The notes under the pieces: generated by a model
What the model was told of the DNA's origin: nothing
The model's database searches: none
What the model saw: the letters and a program-made list of their open reading frames with translations, nothing else
Program-made: the position numbers and the translations under genes
IMG/VR virus record: IMGVR_UViG_3300027782_000030
Location: 62,001-126,000 of that record
Length of the DNA: 64,000 bases
Origin: a virus
Direction: 5' to 3' (one strand)
Shown here: positions 33,688 to 48,600 of the stretch, one piece after another
Position numbering within the stretch: the stretch's first letter is position 1
How the letters are laid out: each line of letters starts with the position of its first letter

Positions 33688-36600
33688 ATGGCAACTAGAA
33701 TCCGCACCCTAAATTTTCTACCAGAGATATTTCAAACTCCGACTAACGCTCAATTTTTAGCGGCTAGTTTGGATCAACTAGTAGCACAGCCACTGACTAA
33801 AACAATTCAAGGGTATGTGGGTAGTAGGTTTGGTTACGGGGTTAATGCTAAAGATTATTATGTAACTGAACCAACTAAAGTAAGAACAGATTATCAATTA
33901 GATCCCGGAGTAGTATTTACCAAAACTAATCTATCTACTGCACAAGATTTCATTAGTTACCCAGGTATATTAGATGCTCTTAAACTTGAAGGGGCACTAA
34001 CTGCTGATAATAGTAGATTATTTAATAGTCAATTTTATTCATGGGATTCGTTTACAAATCTAGATAAAATTATTAATTTTAATCAATACTATTGGATTCC
34101 TGAAGGTCCTGAGCAGGTTGTAGTATCATCAGACACAGTATTTGCTACTAATGATTATTTGGTAACTGATGTTGTAAATGGTTATAACATTATTCCTGTT
34201 ACTTCAACTGAAGCAGGAACTACTAACCCAACATTAACATTATTAAGGGGAGGTACTTATACTTTTGCAGTAAATCAATCAGGTCAATTTTGGATTCAAG
34301 GTGCACCTGGAGTAACTGGATATAGTCCTACCCAACCTAATTTACAAACCAGAGATGTATATGGGGTAGACAATAATGGTGCAACTATAGGAACGGTTAC
34401 ATTTACAGTTCCTCCAAAAGATGCTCAAAATAATTATAATTTTCCTGGTAATAATTTAGTTGATGTAGTAAGTGATATTCCTTTCAATGAAGTTAACGGT
34501 GCTAGAGTAAGTGATCTAGGTGGTATTGACGGTGTTACAGCATTGAACGGGTTAACCGTTATGTTTTATAACACTGGTATCACTAATGAGATTGGATTTA
34601 CTTCAAACTTCTTTGACTATACTAATTATGATTATAATAATAATTTAGTAGCTACAGAAACAGTTGATGTAACTGCAACAGCATCAACTGGTAATTTAAT
34701 TACATGTGATTCAACAAGCAATTTAGTTGTAGGAAATTCTATAGTATTCTCAGGAGTTGGCTTTGGTGGATTATCTATCTATTCTGAAACTCTTCCTGAT
34801 ACTTTATATTTCGTAGAAAGCATTACAAGTCCTACTGAATTTTCAGTGTCATTGACTGTTGGTGGAGCACAAGTAGTACTTTCAGATGATACCGGTACAT
34901 TGGTAGGCACAACTAATCAGGGATTGTTAGAAGAAGGATTCTACACAACAGTTAATCAAAATTTTTATACTATTGAGTATATCGGAGATGTAGCGAATCC
35001 TATAATCAGATTAATACCTAGTTCATTGATACCTACTAATCAAAAAATAACAGCAAATTTTGGTACTCAGTGGATAAGCAGAGTTTTCTATAAAAATGAA
35101 TTTGGTATAATTAACATTGTTCCTTTTATAAGTGCACCACTAGATACTTTATATTATCAAGACGGAACTTCTGCTAATAAAGTTGGTATAATTCGTATCA
35201 TTGACAGTAATATTACAAATACACTAGATGTAGAAACAGACATATTAGGTCAGCTACAATTCACTGCAACAAATGGGGTAGTGTTTACTAATGGATTAAA
35301 AGTAGTATTTCAGGGTGATGTAATTCCTGCAAGTTATAAAACTGGCGCATATTATGTTGAGGGTGTTGGTAGTGGAATAGAATTAATACCAGTAAGCAAT
35401 TTAATATCACCTGATCCCTTTACAGCAAGTACCTATGTACCTTGGGACACTACAGCATGGGACATTGGCAATTGGGAAGGAACTTCATATATTCCCGTAA
35501 CTCCTGATTACATTACCATTGCAAGAAATAGTATTGACCTAAATGCTTGGTCAAGAAGTAATAGATGGTTTCATATTGATGTAATCAATGCTACTGCTGA
35601 ATATAACAATGATCCTACATTGTTTACTCTATATGCTACACCTGAAAACAAAGCAAAGCGTCCTATAATTGAGTTTTACCCTAACTTACGGTTATTCAAT
35701 ACTGGCACAGAAGGTAAAGATCCTATTGACTTTATTGATTTTAGAACTACCGACGCATTTTCACAAGTTGCAGGTCAAGAAAATTATTATCCTGATGTAA
35801 CCGCATATACTGGTTATGATGCAGTTATTGCTACCGTAGTGGCAGATACCACTACTGACATTGTTATTCCTATTGATAGTGTGCAGGGTACATTTGCAAT
35901 AGGACAATATGTTGCAGATTCTACAAACTTATTACCAACCAATTCATATATTACAGACATTGTAACCACAACTACTACTGTGACTTTAACTATAGAATGG
36001 ACATTTGCTACCTCCTTCACAGGTACTGCTGTAGCGTCGGTTATAAGCACTGATACTACTGTAGATAATTATGCATTGTTTGATGGTTCAAGAGTTGTAT
36101 TTGCAGTTGATACTGATGCTAATGTAAGAAATAAAATTTATGTATCTAGATTTTCATCTATAAATGGTTCTACTCCAGTTATTACTCTAACTGAAGCGAC
36201 TGATGGTGAAGTTCTAGTTAATCAAGGAACAGTTGTACTAAGAGGGTATGTCAATCAAGGTAATGATTTTTACTTTGATGGGATTGAATGGATAGAAGCC
36301 CAAGAAAAAATAACTGTAAATCAGCCCCCATTATTTAACGTATTTGATGAAAACGGTGTTAGTTTTGGTAATGCTGATTTATATGTTGGCACTTCTTTTA
36401 TAGGTAATAAATTATTTGCATACGGCATTGGTGCAGGTATAAATGATATTGTATTAGGATTTCCAATACGGTATAGTTCTGTAGACAATGTGGGTGACAT
36501 ATCATTTGATGTATCATTAAACTTAGATACATTTAACTATGTCCAAGGTAATGAACCTATTACACAACGGGTTAATACTGGATATGTCCATCAAGCAGTT

Positions 36601-39600
36601 AATAGAACAGAATATATAAGACAGATTGGTTGGCAAACTGCGGTATCACCTAGTATTCAATATCAGATATTTGAATTTGATTATGATGTTTTAAATCCTA
36701 CAACAACCTTTACTTGCGATATAGCAATGATGGATGTTGCTGACACGAATTGGCCTAATATTGAAGTTTATATTAATAATGTAATACAAGATAATACTAC
36801 CTATACCGTAACGGTAAATAGTAATTCTACAGTAGTAACTCTAAACGATACTATAATAGATAACACTGTAATACAAATATTATTATTAAGCAATCAAGTA
36901 AGCAAAACCGCTTATTATAGTATCCCGATCAACTTAAATAACAATCCATTCAATGAGGATATAACTGTAGCTAACGTTGGGGATATACGAGGGCAATACC
37001 AAAGTATATTTTTCAACAATCCAAATACTACAGGACCTGTGTTTGGATCAAATAATTTTAGAGATTTGGGTAATTTAGTTCCATGGGGCAATCGCATTAT
37101 TCAGAATAGTGCATCACTAGTATTACCTAGCGTATTTTTACGCAAACAAAATCATAGTTTGTTTAATTCGTTATTGTTTAATAATCGTGAATATATTAAA
37201 TTTAAAACTTTATTAGTAGATACAGTTAATAATACAGATTATGTTCAGCGTTATTCACCCTCAGAAATTTTAGATAATGCATTAGATCAAATAACTTTTA
37301 GCAAGACTGATAATCAACCGTTCTTTTGGAGCGATATGCTACCTAGTAAGGCAGCATATATTACTAATACATATACTTTTGCTAATAGCTTAGATGTAAG
37401 TATATACTCATTGAGTAGAATTTATGATTTTACTACAGCAAATTACTACGGAGTTTTAGTATACTTAACAAGAACCGTAGAAAATATTACTGCAACTAAA
37501 CAATTAATAATTAATCAGGATTATACTGTAAGTTCAGATTCTCCGTCGTTGACAATAACACTTGATTTATTACCCGGCGATATTATTACTATCAAGGAAT
37601 ACAATCAAACATATGGTTCATATGTACCCAATACACCAACTAAGTTAGGATTGTATCCTGCGTTTATTCCTGCCGTAGTACAAGATATTAACTATTCACA
37701 ACCTACATATTTTATATTGGGTCATGATGGTTCTTATAACAAATTATACGGTAATTATTTACCTAATGCAAATTTATTAGTAGATTTTAGAGATCAGGCA
37801 TTATTAGAATATGAGACCCGTGTTTACAACAACTTAAAATTAAGTAATGCAATACCTATTCAAGCGTATGAAGTATTACCTGGTTTCTTTAGAACCACAG
37901 ATTATTCTTTTGACGAATGGTTAGAAATTTATAGTGTGGGCTTTTTAAATTGGGTAGGACAAAATCGTTTAGATTATAAGCGTCAATTATTCCAAACCAA
38001 TAATGAATTTACCTATAATTACTGGCAAAGTGGTAATGCAATTAATAGAGAGGCTATCTATCAAGGATATTGGAGAGGTATATATCAATATTATTACGAT
38101 ACATCTACCCCAAATACTACACCATGGGAGATGTTAGGATTTGTCAATAAACCAAGTTGGTGGGAAACTAGATATGGTCCTGCGCCCTATACTAGCGATA
38201 ACTTAGTATTATGGACTGATTTATCAGAAGGTATTGATTGGAATGATGGGAACCCTGTTGTAATTCCTGCTGCTGTCAGACCTGAATTACTTCAAGTGAT
38301 TCCAGTAGATAGTTCAGGAGATTTATTATCTCCTCTAAGAAATATAGTTGGAAGTTACAATTCAAACATTTTCCAACGTGATTGGAAAGTAGGTGATGAT
38401 GCACCAGTTGAATTTAGTTATCGTAGAAGCAGTTCATATCCTTTTGATTTAATGCGTATATTAGCATTAACTAAGCCTGCTGAATTTTTCAACTTAGGTG
38501 TTGACCTAGACAACTATAAGTATAGCGAAGAGTTTGGTCAATATCTTGTTAATAATAGAAGTCATTTAGTAATAAGCAATGTTGAAATTTATGGTTCAGG
38601 TACTGCTAAAACTAGTTACATTAATTGGATTGTTGATTATGAAAAACAAGTTGGAGTAGATGCTACTGCTAATATTACCACACTATTAGACAACTTAGAT
38701 GTACGATTAGTGTATCGTCTTGCTGGATTTAGTGACAAGACCTTACTAAAATTTTATGTAGAGAAAGGTACTCCAAACAGCAGAAATGCTTCGCTATTAA
38801 TACCTGATGAAAGTTACAGTATATTATTGTATGACAATCAACCCTTTAATCGTGTAATATATAGTGGTGTAGTGGTACAAATAAACCAATACGGATTCTC
38901 AGTATTTGGAAATTCTCAAACACAAACTTATTTTAAAACATTAAAACCATATTATAATGGTAACTATGAACGCATTGCGGTAGACAATTTAACAGTTAAA
39001 GTTTCTCAAGACCACAGCGAAGTTGAAGTTATTGTGCCATATAATACCATATATGGAACTGTACAAGAGGTAGCAACATTTTTATCTAACTATGGCGCTT
39101 GGTTAAGAAACTTAGGACTAACCTTTGAGCAACAAGCAAATGAGTTAGAAATTAATTGGAATCAAATGATTGCTGAGTTTTTATATTGGGCTCAGACTGG
39201 GTGGGAAGAAGGAAGCATTGTTACTTTAAATCCTGCTGCAAGAACTATTGCGTTTAATAAAGATAGTAACATTGTACAACCATTAACTATTCAACAAACA
39301 AATTTTATTCTAAATCAAAATTTATATCCTATTCAGAATAGAGATTTAGCAATTATTCGTGAAGGAACTCTATTCACTGCTACAGCATTAAATGATGGGG
39401 ATGCTATTTCGTATGCTCAATTTAATATTAGTAATTTTGAACATGGTATAGTTTTTGACAATATAACTCTATTCAATGACATATTATATAACTTAGTCAC
39501 CGGGTTAAGACAAAACCGTATTACTTTACGAGGAACTAAGAGTGCAGATTGGAACGGCACAGTTGATGCTCAAGGATTTATCTATAATCAAGATAATATT

Positions 39601-42600
39601 AAAGAATGGAATAATACTGTTACCTATACTAAGGGCGAAATTGTATTATATAAAAACAAATATTGGGTAGCATTAAAAATAGTTCAACCAAAATTGGTAT
39701 TCGAAGAACTAGAATGGAAGCGTACAGATTACGATGAAATTCAAAAAGGATTATTACCTAATAGTAGTACAAGAAGTTATGAGAGTACTCTATACTATGA
39801 TGTAAACAAAGCTAATTTAGAAAATGATGCTGACCTCTTAAGTTTCTCATTGATCGGTTACCGCCCAAGAGACTATCTAGCACTTGCTGATTTAACTGAT
39901 ATTACACAAGTAAACGTTTATAAAAACCTAATTAAATCTAAAGGAACTCGCAACGCAACCAATGCATTTAAGGGAGCGAATCTTCCTCAAGGTGGCATAG
40001 ACTATGACATTTATGAAAATTGGGCTATTAAATCAGGTGAATTTGGTGGACTTTTAAATAATAATTTTGTCCAGTTTAAGATCAATCAAAATTACATGAC
40101 TGGAAATCCAAGTATAGTTGGACTTACAAATGGTGTATATAACGAAGGTGTACAACAAGAAGTTCCGCTATATTCATTGTTTAATTATGGTAGACCTATT
40201 ACTTCAGTAGATATACTACCTACTATATCAGCACAAGAACCATCTACCGTTTATCCTACAGCAGGATATGTTAACTTTAACGACGTTAAAATGTCATCTT
40301 ATTTCTATTCGCAGCTTCCTTTAGCAGTGGATAGTAATAATTTAGTAGTGCCATTATCACGCCTTTATGTTCGTGATTATGTGTGGATGGCAAATTATTT
40401 ACAGCGTTGGGAAGTATTTACACCCAAATCAATGGGCATCATTTTAAATGTAAGTAATAACTTAAACGATACAGCAACAGTTACATTTAAAACTCCTCAT
40501 AATTTAACAAGATTTGAGCCTTTTGCAATTGTTAATTTTTCTGATGCTGTTAATGGTTACTATATTAGCACTGTAGTAGTAGATCAATACAGAGTATTAA
40601 TTACTTTGACTTTGGATCCTTCTGTTACTAATATTACTGGTCAAGGCGTAGGATTTAGATTCCAATCACAACGAGTGGCTCAGCCTAGTAATATAGCAGA
40701 TTTACCTTTATTAGATTCTGAATTCTTTAAGAACACGGCATGGGTAGATGAGAACACAGATGGTGGTTGGGCAGTTTATAGAAAAGGTATAAATTATCAA
40801 TATCAATTAGAATTTACTAAATCTTCTTCTGATACATTTGGTAGTGCAGTAGCAACTGGTAGCCAATTAGGTTATCTAATTGGTGATGCTGATTTAGGAC
40901 AAGCTTACCGCTATACATTCAATGATTTAACACAGACTTATGCGTTAGTACAAACACTAAGTTCAGGTACTTCATTTGGATCTACTATTGCTTATAGCAG
41001 CGACATATATGTAATTTCTGAACCTACTACTTCACCATATATTCACATATATCAACTTCAAAATAGTACTCTATCTGATGATTTGATCGTATATCAAGCA
41101 GCGATTGCCGCACCTGGTGGCGTAACAAATTGGGGTAGTGCAGTAGCAATATCAGGTAATACAAATTGGATTTATGTTTCTGACATTGTTAATAACACCG
41201 TTCATGTATATAGAAAAGCAAACATTACTACTCCCGCTACCAATCTTACTGCGGGACAAACTTATATCATTACTGATGCAGGTACTACTGATTTTACTTT
41301 AGTCGGTGCTACATCAAGCGATGTGGGAACAGCATTTGTTGCTTCAGGAGTAGGTACTGGAACCGGTCTTGCAACAAAAAGCACTTATCAAAAAGTAACA
41401 TCTATAGACGGTGATGCATTGTCATTAACTGTAGCAGGAGATAATTTTGGTTACTCTTTAGCAACAGATTATTATGGTGATACTTTAATAATTGGCACAC
41501 CTAATAAAGATTACAGTGCTACTATTGATAATTGGGGATATGTATATGTGTTTGACCGCGCAGTACAAAATATACAAGTACAAACAAACAGTGTTCCATT
41601 AACACCACAAGTATTTAATTTAGCTTGGACTCCAACAACACTATCAAAAACATTGACTGCTACTAATAGTACTGGTAATTTATTGACATTAAACAGTGTT
41701 GCAGGTATTACCGTTAACGATCCGATAATCTTTACAGGGTCAGGCTTAGCAGGAACAGAAATTATTGCAGATGAAGTATATTATGTGCGTTCAATAGTCG
41801 GTAGTGATATTACTATTAAACTTGGTAGATTTACAACATCTGCCGTAACAGTAGCTACTGTTTCTTCTATTAGTGTTCCTACTACTGTACAAAACACTCC
41901 AATCTATGTTTCGGTAAATGGAACCTTAGTTGAAGACAGTGAATATGCTATTATTTCTAATACATTAATATATACTGGGCTATTAAGTGCAGGTGATATT
42001 ATTAATGTAAGTGGTCAAGATTTTACATTGATTCAAACTCTTACTACAGAAAACACTCCTAAAGTTGGTGTGCATTTTGGTAATAGCGTAGACACAACTA
42101 TATATGCAAGTGAAATTATTGCAGGCGCTCCATATGAATTAGTTACACAAATTAAAGAAGGTGCAGTTTATCGTTATACGAATGGTGGCGGTAAATATGG
42201 AATAATAATTGGTACAAGTGATGTTAATGTTACAACACCTAGAAATGTATTAATCAACGGCTTCTTAGTAACAGTTCCAACTGGCAATGCAACAACAGTA
42301 GCCAATGCAATTAATGCAGTTGCGATACCTAACATTGTTGCATCTGCCATCGATGGTAAACTAGTACTATCTTTAGTAGATAATAATTTAGCGCAAGTAA
42401 ATGAAAAGATATTATTAAGCGCAACTAATAGCGCAACTCTAGGTGAATTAGGTATAAACATCTTTACACAAACACAAACTGTAGAATGTCCTCATACTAA
42501 TAGTCGGACACAGTTTGGTACTGTAGTTAAATTTAATGAGTATGGCAGTTTTGTTGCTAGTGCTCCAGTTGGCACAAGATTTAGCGATACTACTTTTGAT

Positions 42601-45600
42601 TTTATAGATGATGAAAATCAAGACAATGACACCGTGTTTGATAACAACACCACTACTTGGATAGATACCTTCCCAAATGCAGGTGCGGTATACATGTTTG
42701 ATTATTTGGCTAATTATAACGAATCTCTATTAAATTGTGGTAAGTTTGTTTATGCACAAAGTGTCAATGGTCAAAATTTAGAATACGGTCTACAACCAAA
42801 TTACGGCACTGCTTTAGACTTTAATAACTACAGTGTAATTATAGGAACACCAGGATTTAGTCCTACTAATGGTCAAGCAATAGCATATACTAATACATCA
42901 AATCAAAAAGATTGGTCAGTATATAGAAGTTCTGCACCTGTAGTTGATATTAACGGTATCGCTAACATTCAATTGTTTAGCGCCCGAACAAACGAAACTC
43001 TGATTAACATGGATTATATTGATCCATTACAGGGCAAAATATTAGGTGCTGCTAGAGAAAATATTGATTATGTAGCCAACACAGACCCGGCTACTTATAA
43101 TAATGGTGAACTTGTTCCTAGTAATTTAGTATGGGGAGCAATACAGATTGGTCAAATTTGGTTTAACACAACCAATGTTCGTTATGTTAATTATCATCAA
43201 AACAATAATACATACAACAGTAAATATTGGGGTACCCTATTCCCTAACAGTGATGTTGCAGTATACACATGGATAACATCTGATACACTTCCTATCAACT
43301 ACATTGGTTCAGGTACTGTGTATGATCCAACCAAGTATTCTATACAATATGTAATTAATCCTTCAGGTGCTTTATCACCAATCTATTTCTATTGGGTCAG
43401 AGATACAGGCATCATAACACCTAATTTAGGAAAAACTCTAGCTGATAGTATTATTGCTGCTTATATAGCCAATCCTAGAAATTCAGGGATTAGTTATTTT
43501 GCACCATTACTACCTAGTGTATATGCACTGTACAATGTAGGCGATTATATCAATGCTAATGACTCAGTATTAAATATTGGATTTGGTACAGGAACAAGCG
43601 ATGATGTTGTTCATAATCAATACGATTTAATAAGAGTTAATTTTGCCGATGACTTTTTACCTGGATTACCTGATATCTATCTAGGTGAAACAGAACCCTA
43701 TTCATTGTATGCTAGATTATTAGACAGTTTATCAGGGACTGATGTATCAGGTCAAGTTGTTCCTGATCCATTCTTACCACTAGCAGTACAAACTGGTGTT
43801 CTTGTTAGACCTAGACAAAGTTTCTTTTATGATAGATTGGGTGCTGTTAAAAACTTTTTTGAATCATTAAATGAAATCGTAAAAGAATATCCATTTTTTG
43901 AAATTTCTGATGCTACATTTATATACGCTTCAGGTGAATTTTTTGATGCTACTAATTATTGGGAAACAATTAATTGGTGGGCACCTGGGTATAATGACAA
44001 TACCAAATCTACAATACAAGTTCCTATATATTCTGATTTAGCTACCTTATCAGTAACAGAAGGTACTATTGTAACAGTTGCAACCAATGGGTTAGGACTA
44101 TCTGAAACTTACATTTTTGCAAATAATGAATGGCTAAGAATTGGACTAACTAACGGTACAATCAAATTTAAGAGTTCTCTTTGGGATTATGCTGGAGCAA
44201 GAATAGGTTTTGGTGATAACTTTTTTGACACTAGTCCATATGATTATTATCCTAGCGAAGAGACCCGTTGGTTAGCAAGAGCATTAACTGAGCAATTACC
44301 TTCTGAATTATTAATATATAGAAATAAAATATTAATTCTTCTTTTTGAATATATTGTTAGTGAGACAATTGAAACTCAAAATTATCTGCCATGGTTAAAT
44401 AAAACATCATTTATAGATGTAGCACATACTATTAGAGAACTATTGCCTATTGAAGTTTTTCAAAGTGATAATCAAACCTTTTTAGAAGGGTATTTAAATG
44501 AAGTTAAACCCTATCATGTAGTAATTAAAGATTTCTTGTTTAAGTATACAGGTACTAATGTATATCAAGGCAATATTACGGACTTTGATGTACCTGCACA
44601 ATTTAATACTAGTATACAGCGTTGGGTATCCCCTCAATTAGTGTATAGCAATCCTAGTGATGTAAATCAATATTTACCAACTAGCCCTATATGGCAAGAA
44701 CCCGATTATATTAATTGGTTTCAAAATTATGGTGTAAGTTTGACTGGTCAAGACGGTGTACAAATAACAACATTAACTTCTTATTTGGCACTTAATTCTG
44801 CTGAAATGTCAGTTAACAATGCACAAGGGTTCCCAATCAATGGTGTAGTACAAATTGGTACTGAACAGATTGGATACTCTTCTGTAGATAGAAATCTAAG
44901 TGTTCTTACTGGATTGACTAGAGGAGTAAACGGCACACTGATCACTAATCATATTCCTGGAGAGTTAATTTATATTAATCTTCCGGCAGTATTGGTATTA
45001 GATGGTGGTAGAGGCTATACCGAGCCTCCTAAAGTTATAGCATATATTGATCCTTTATTATATCCTTTACCAACTGTACCTGCTGTATTAACCGCAGTAA
45101 TGAGTTTAGACTCAGTGTTGAGGGTCGATGTAGTCAATCCTGGACAAGGATATGCGGTATTACCTAAGATAATAATAGATCCTTCTACTGTAATTTCTTT
45201 CGCTAGCAGTGCAGTAAGTACAACATACAATACAATAATATTGTATGCGCCGTTATTGCAGACAGGGGATTTAGTACAGTATAAAGTTAGTGCTGGCGGG
45301 ACCCAAATTGGTGGTCTAGAAAACAATCAATGGTATTATGTTAATTTATTAGAGACTTCGCCTACAGTAGTTGTAGCATTATATTCTAATTATACTGACG
45401 CAACATATGATGTTAACCGTGTTAAATTGTTTAGTACAGGCACCGGTGACCAGTCATTAAGTTTAGGGGCAAAGGCATCAGCTATTTCTACTGCATTGCC
45501 TGTTAGAGAAAATAACATTACTCTAAGATTTGACAGAACAACTTATACTTCGCAAGTAATAGATTGGCAGGCTGGTCAATATTATGGCGCATATTATGCT

Positions 45601-48600
45601 GGGGAATATAATAATAGTGAATCAGTAGCTAGTTCGTCTATTAAGTTACAAAGTACTCAACCTCCAATAAGTTCTATTTTAGCCAGTGCTCAAGGAGCAG
45701 TTTTTGAAATTGAAAATGTACGCAATGACAGAGTAGTAACATATTCATCTTTTATTCGTCAGGTGGCAAGTACTCAAATATTAGATAATTCAATTACTCT
45801 TACCACATTTAGTAACAACCCATTGGATGTTAACGCATCAGGCTCTACCATTGGTTTCTATGTTGGAATGCCTATCAAATTCGCAGGAGCTGTAATAGGT
45901 GGACTTGTCAATGACACTGTATACTATGTCCATAGCATTATAGATGATACTAACTTTACAATATCAGAAAGTAGCACAGGTAGCCCCGTTAAGACGCTTT
46001 CAAATGGAACTGTCAGCGCAGCAGGATTAGAGTGTTATGTGGGTGAAGTGACTGATACAGCAATACTAACTGTTATTTATCCTGCTATAACCAATGTTAC
46101 CGCTACCCAAGCAGCAACCAATGCTCTTACTATTCCATTAAATGCAACTGGTACAGGCGGGACTATTGGATTTTATATTAATTTACCTGTATTTTTCACA
46201 GGTACAATGTTAGGTGGGGTAATAGAAAACCAAGTATACTACATTACTACTGTAATAAACAACCAGACATTTACAATGTCTGAAACAACTAATCCAATAA
46301 CATTAAACATTACTTCAACTGACGGCACATTTGATTATATCACTACAAGTGACGATACCTCTGTGCTATCAATCAATGAACCAATAATATTCAATACTAT
46401 GGTAGTTGTTGGAGTAGATGTATTAACGTTTGGTGGGCTAGTATCAGGAACTACATATTATGTTTCAGCCATTGTCAATGCTAGCACATTCCAAGTATCA
46501 GCAAGTATTAATGGCCCGTCATTGAATTTATCTACAGTGACCACGGCCACAACTACTAGTGCATTAATGACTAGTCAGAAAAATATTGTTCAACTAACTA
46601 CCGCTACAGGTAGTGATATGGTTATTAATATCAATTTACCAGTCAGCCCAGGTCAGGTAAATGGTCAACAATTTACCTTATATCAAACTTCAGAACAATA
46701 TATTGGACTAACTGGTACTGATGGATCGTTAATAAACAGAACTATAGGTGCTGTAATAGGTACAACCGATATTGTAGCATTAACAAGTCTTAGTGGCGGG
46801 ACTACCAATGTATACATTGGAATGCCATTAGAGATTTCTCAGAATATTGGATCACTAGTAACTGGTACAACATATTATGTAATTGATGTTGGAACTATAG
46901 AAATTGAATGTACTAGCACTTCGTCATCCACTGACGCAATAACTTGTGATACAACTGATTCATTATATGTAGATATGCCAATAATATTCACTGGTACAAG
47001 TTTGGGAGGAATCTCAATCAATGTTGAATACTATGTTCATACAATTGTAGATGGCACTCACTTTAAGATTACTGGTAGCCCGAATGACGCAGTTATTACT
47101 TTACAAAATAGTAACGGTACAATGATTGGTACAGGTGAACCTTATATTCAATTATCTACTACAATAGGTGGATCAGTTGAGCCAACAGGAGATTCACAAC
47201 AAGCCGCATCAATATCGGTTGCTAGCCCCGCAGTAATTACAGTAGCAGCAGCACCAGCAAATGGCACTAAGGTTGAATTCAGAAGCACTGGCGCATTGCC
47301 AACTGGGCTATTTGAAAATATAACCTATTATGTAATAAATTCAGCAGTGACTACATTTAATGTAGCGTATGTTCCTAGTGGAACAGCAATCAATACTACT
47401 GGGAGTGGTTCAGGCACCAACATTGTAATTGTCACTGATGAAGTGTTCATAGATCAAACTCCATTAGCTGTACCTGAATTTGATGTAAGTTATATTTTAG
47501 GTGGCTATAGAGCGGTCATATCTGATCCAGGACTAGGTTATGCTGTCAACAATACTATTACTATATTAGGTACAGATATAGGCGGAACTAGTCCATTAAA
47601 TGATCTAACAATTACAGTGGATGCGGTTAACGGTACAGGGGAAATAACCAATGTAGCCTGTAGTGGTACGGTAGCGGGAGTAACTGATAGTTATTACTTA
47701 CAAGTTATATCACCAAATGAATTAGCTGTATATTCTAATCCATTAATGACTGTACCGGTGAGTGGTATTAATTTCCCTTATATCGGAATCACATCAACTA
47801 CTGCTACTGGTACTAATTTAGGAACTGATATAATAACTGTAGATTCTACTACAGGCTTTTTAGTCAATGATCCTGTGGTATTTACAGGGAATGTAGTTGG
47901 TGGATTAGTACTAGGACAAACTTATTATATTTTAGACAATGTAAATTTCACATCTACTACACTTCAAGTAAGCGAAACTCCAGCTGGTTCAGTATTTAAT
48001 ATAACAGCAACCACTTCAGTACAAAGTTTCACAATGGCTAAGGTAGGAGATTTTGCTTTATTACCTGAACCTTTCAACTTTAATCAAAGCATTGTTAAGT
48101 TTAATAACCGAGTGTATGTTTGTGTTGTTAGCAACAATGACCAAGAATTTATTTTTGGTAAATGGGAACTATTAACTAGCGGAGATCGCAGGTTAAATGC
48201 ATTAGACAGAATCATTGGATACTATCAACCTACGATAAACATGCCCGGGGTAGACCTTACTCAATTGGTAGATGGTATTATATATCCTAATAGTACATAT
48301 TTAGGTAATGCGTTTCAGCCCGATCAACAGTTTGAGATAGATACTTATTTACAAGATCAACCATTTTACCCTACTGAGGTACAATCAAAATCTGTAGTTT
48401 GGAATGGAACTAATTATTTTGTAGTAGCCGATACTTCTTCTTATTCTACTATATTATACAGCCCAACAGGAGATGATTGGGTATTTAATAAAGTATCTGA
48501 TTCTAATCTAGCAACTACTGATTTAAATTATGTAAATGGGAAGTACTTGATTACAACTAACAACCCAGCTACACCTATATTATTAAGTATTGATGGGGTT

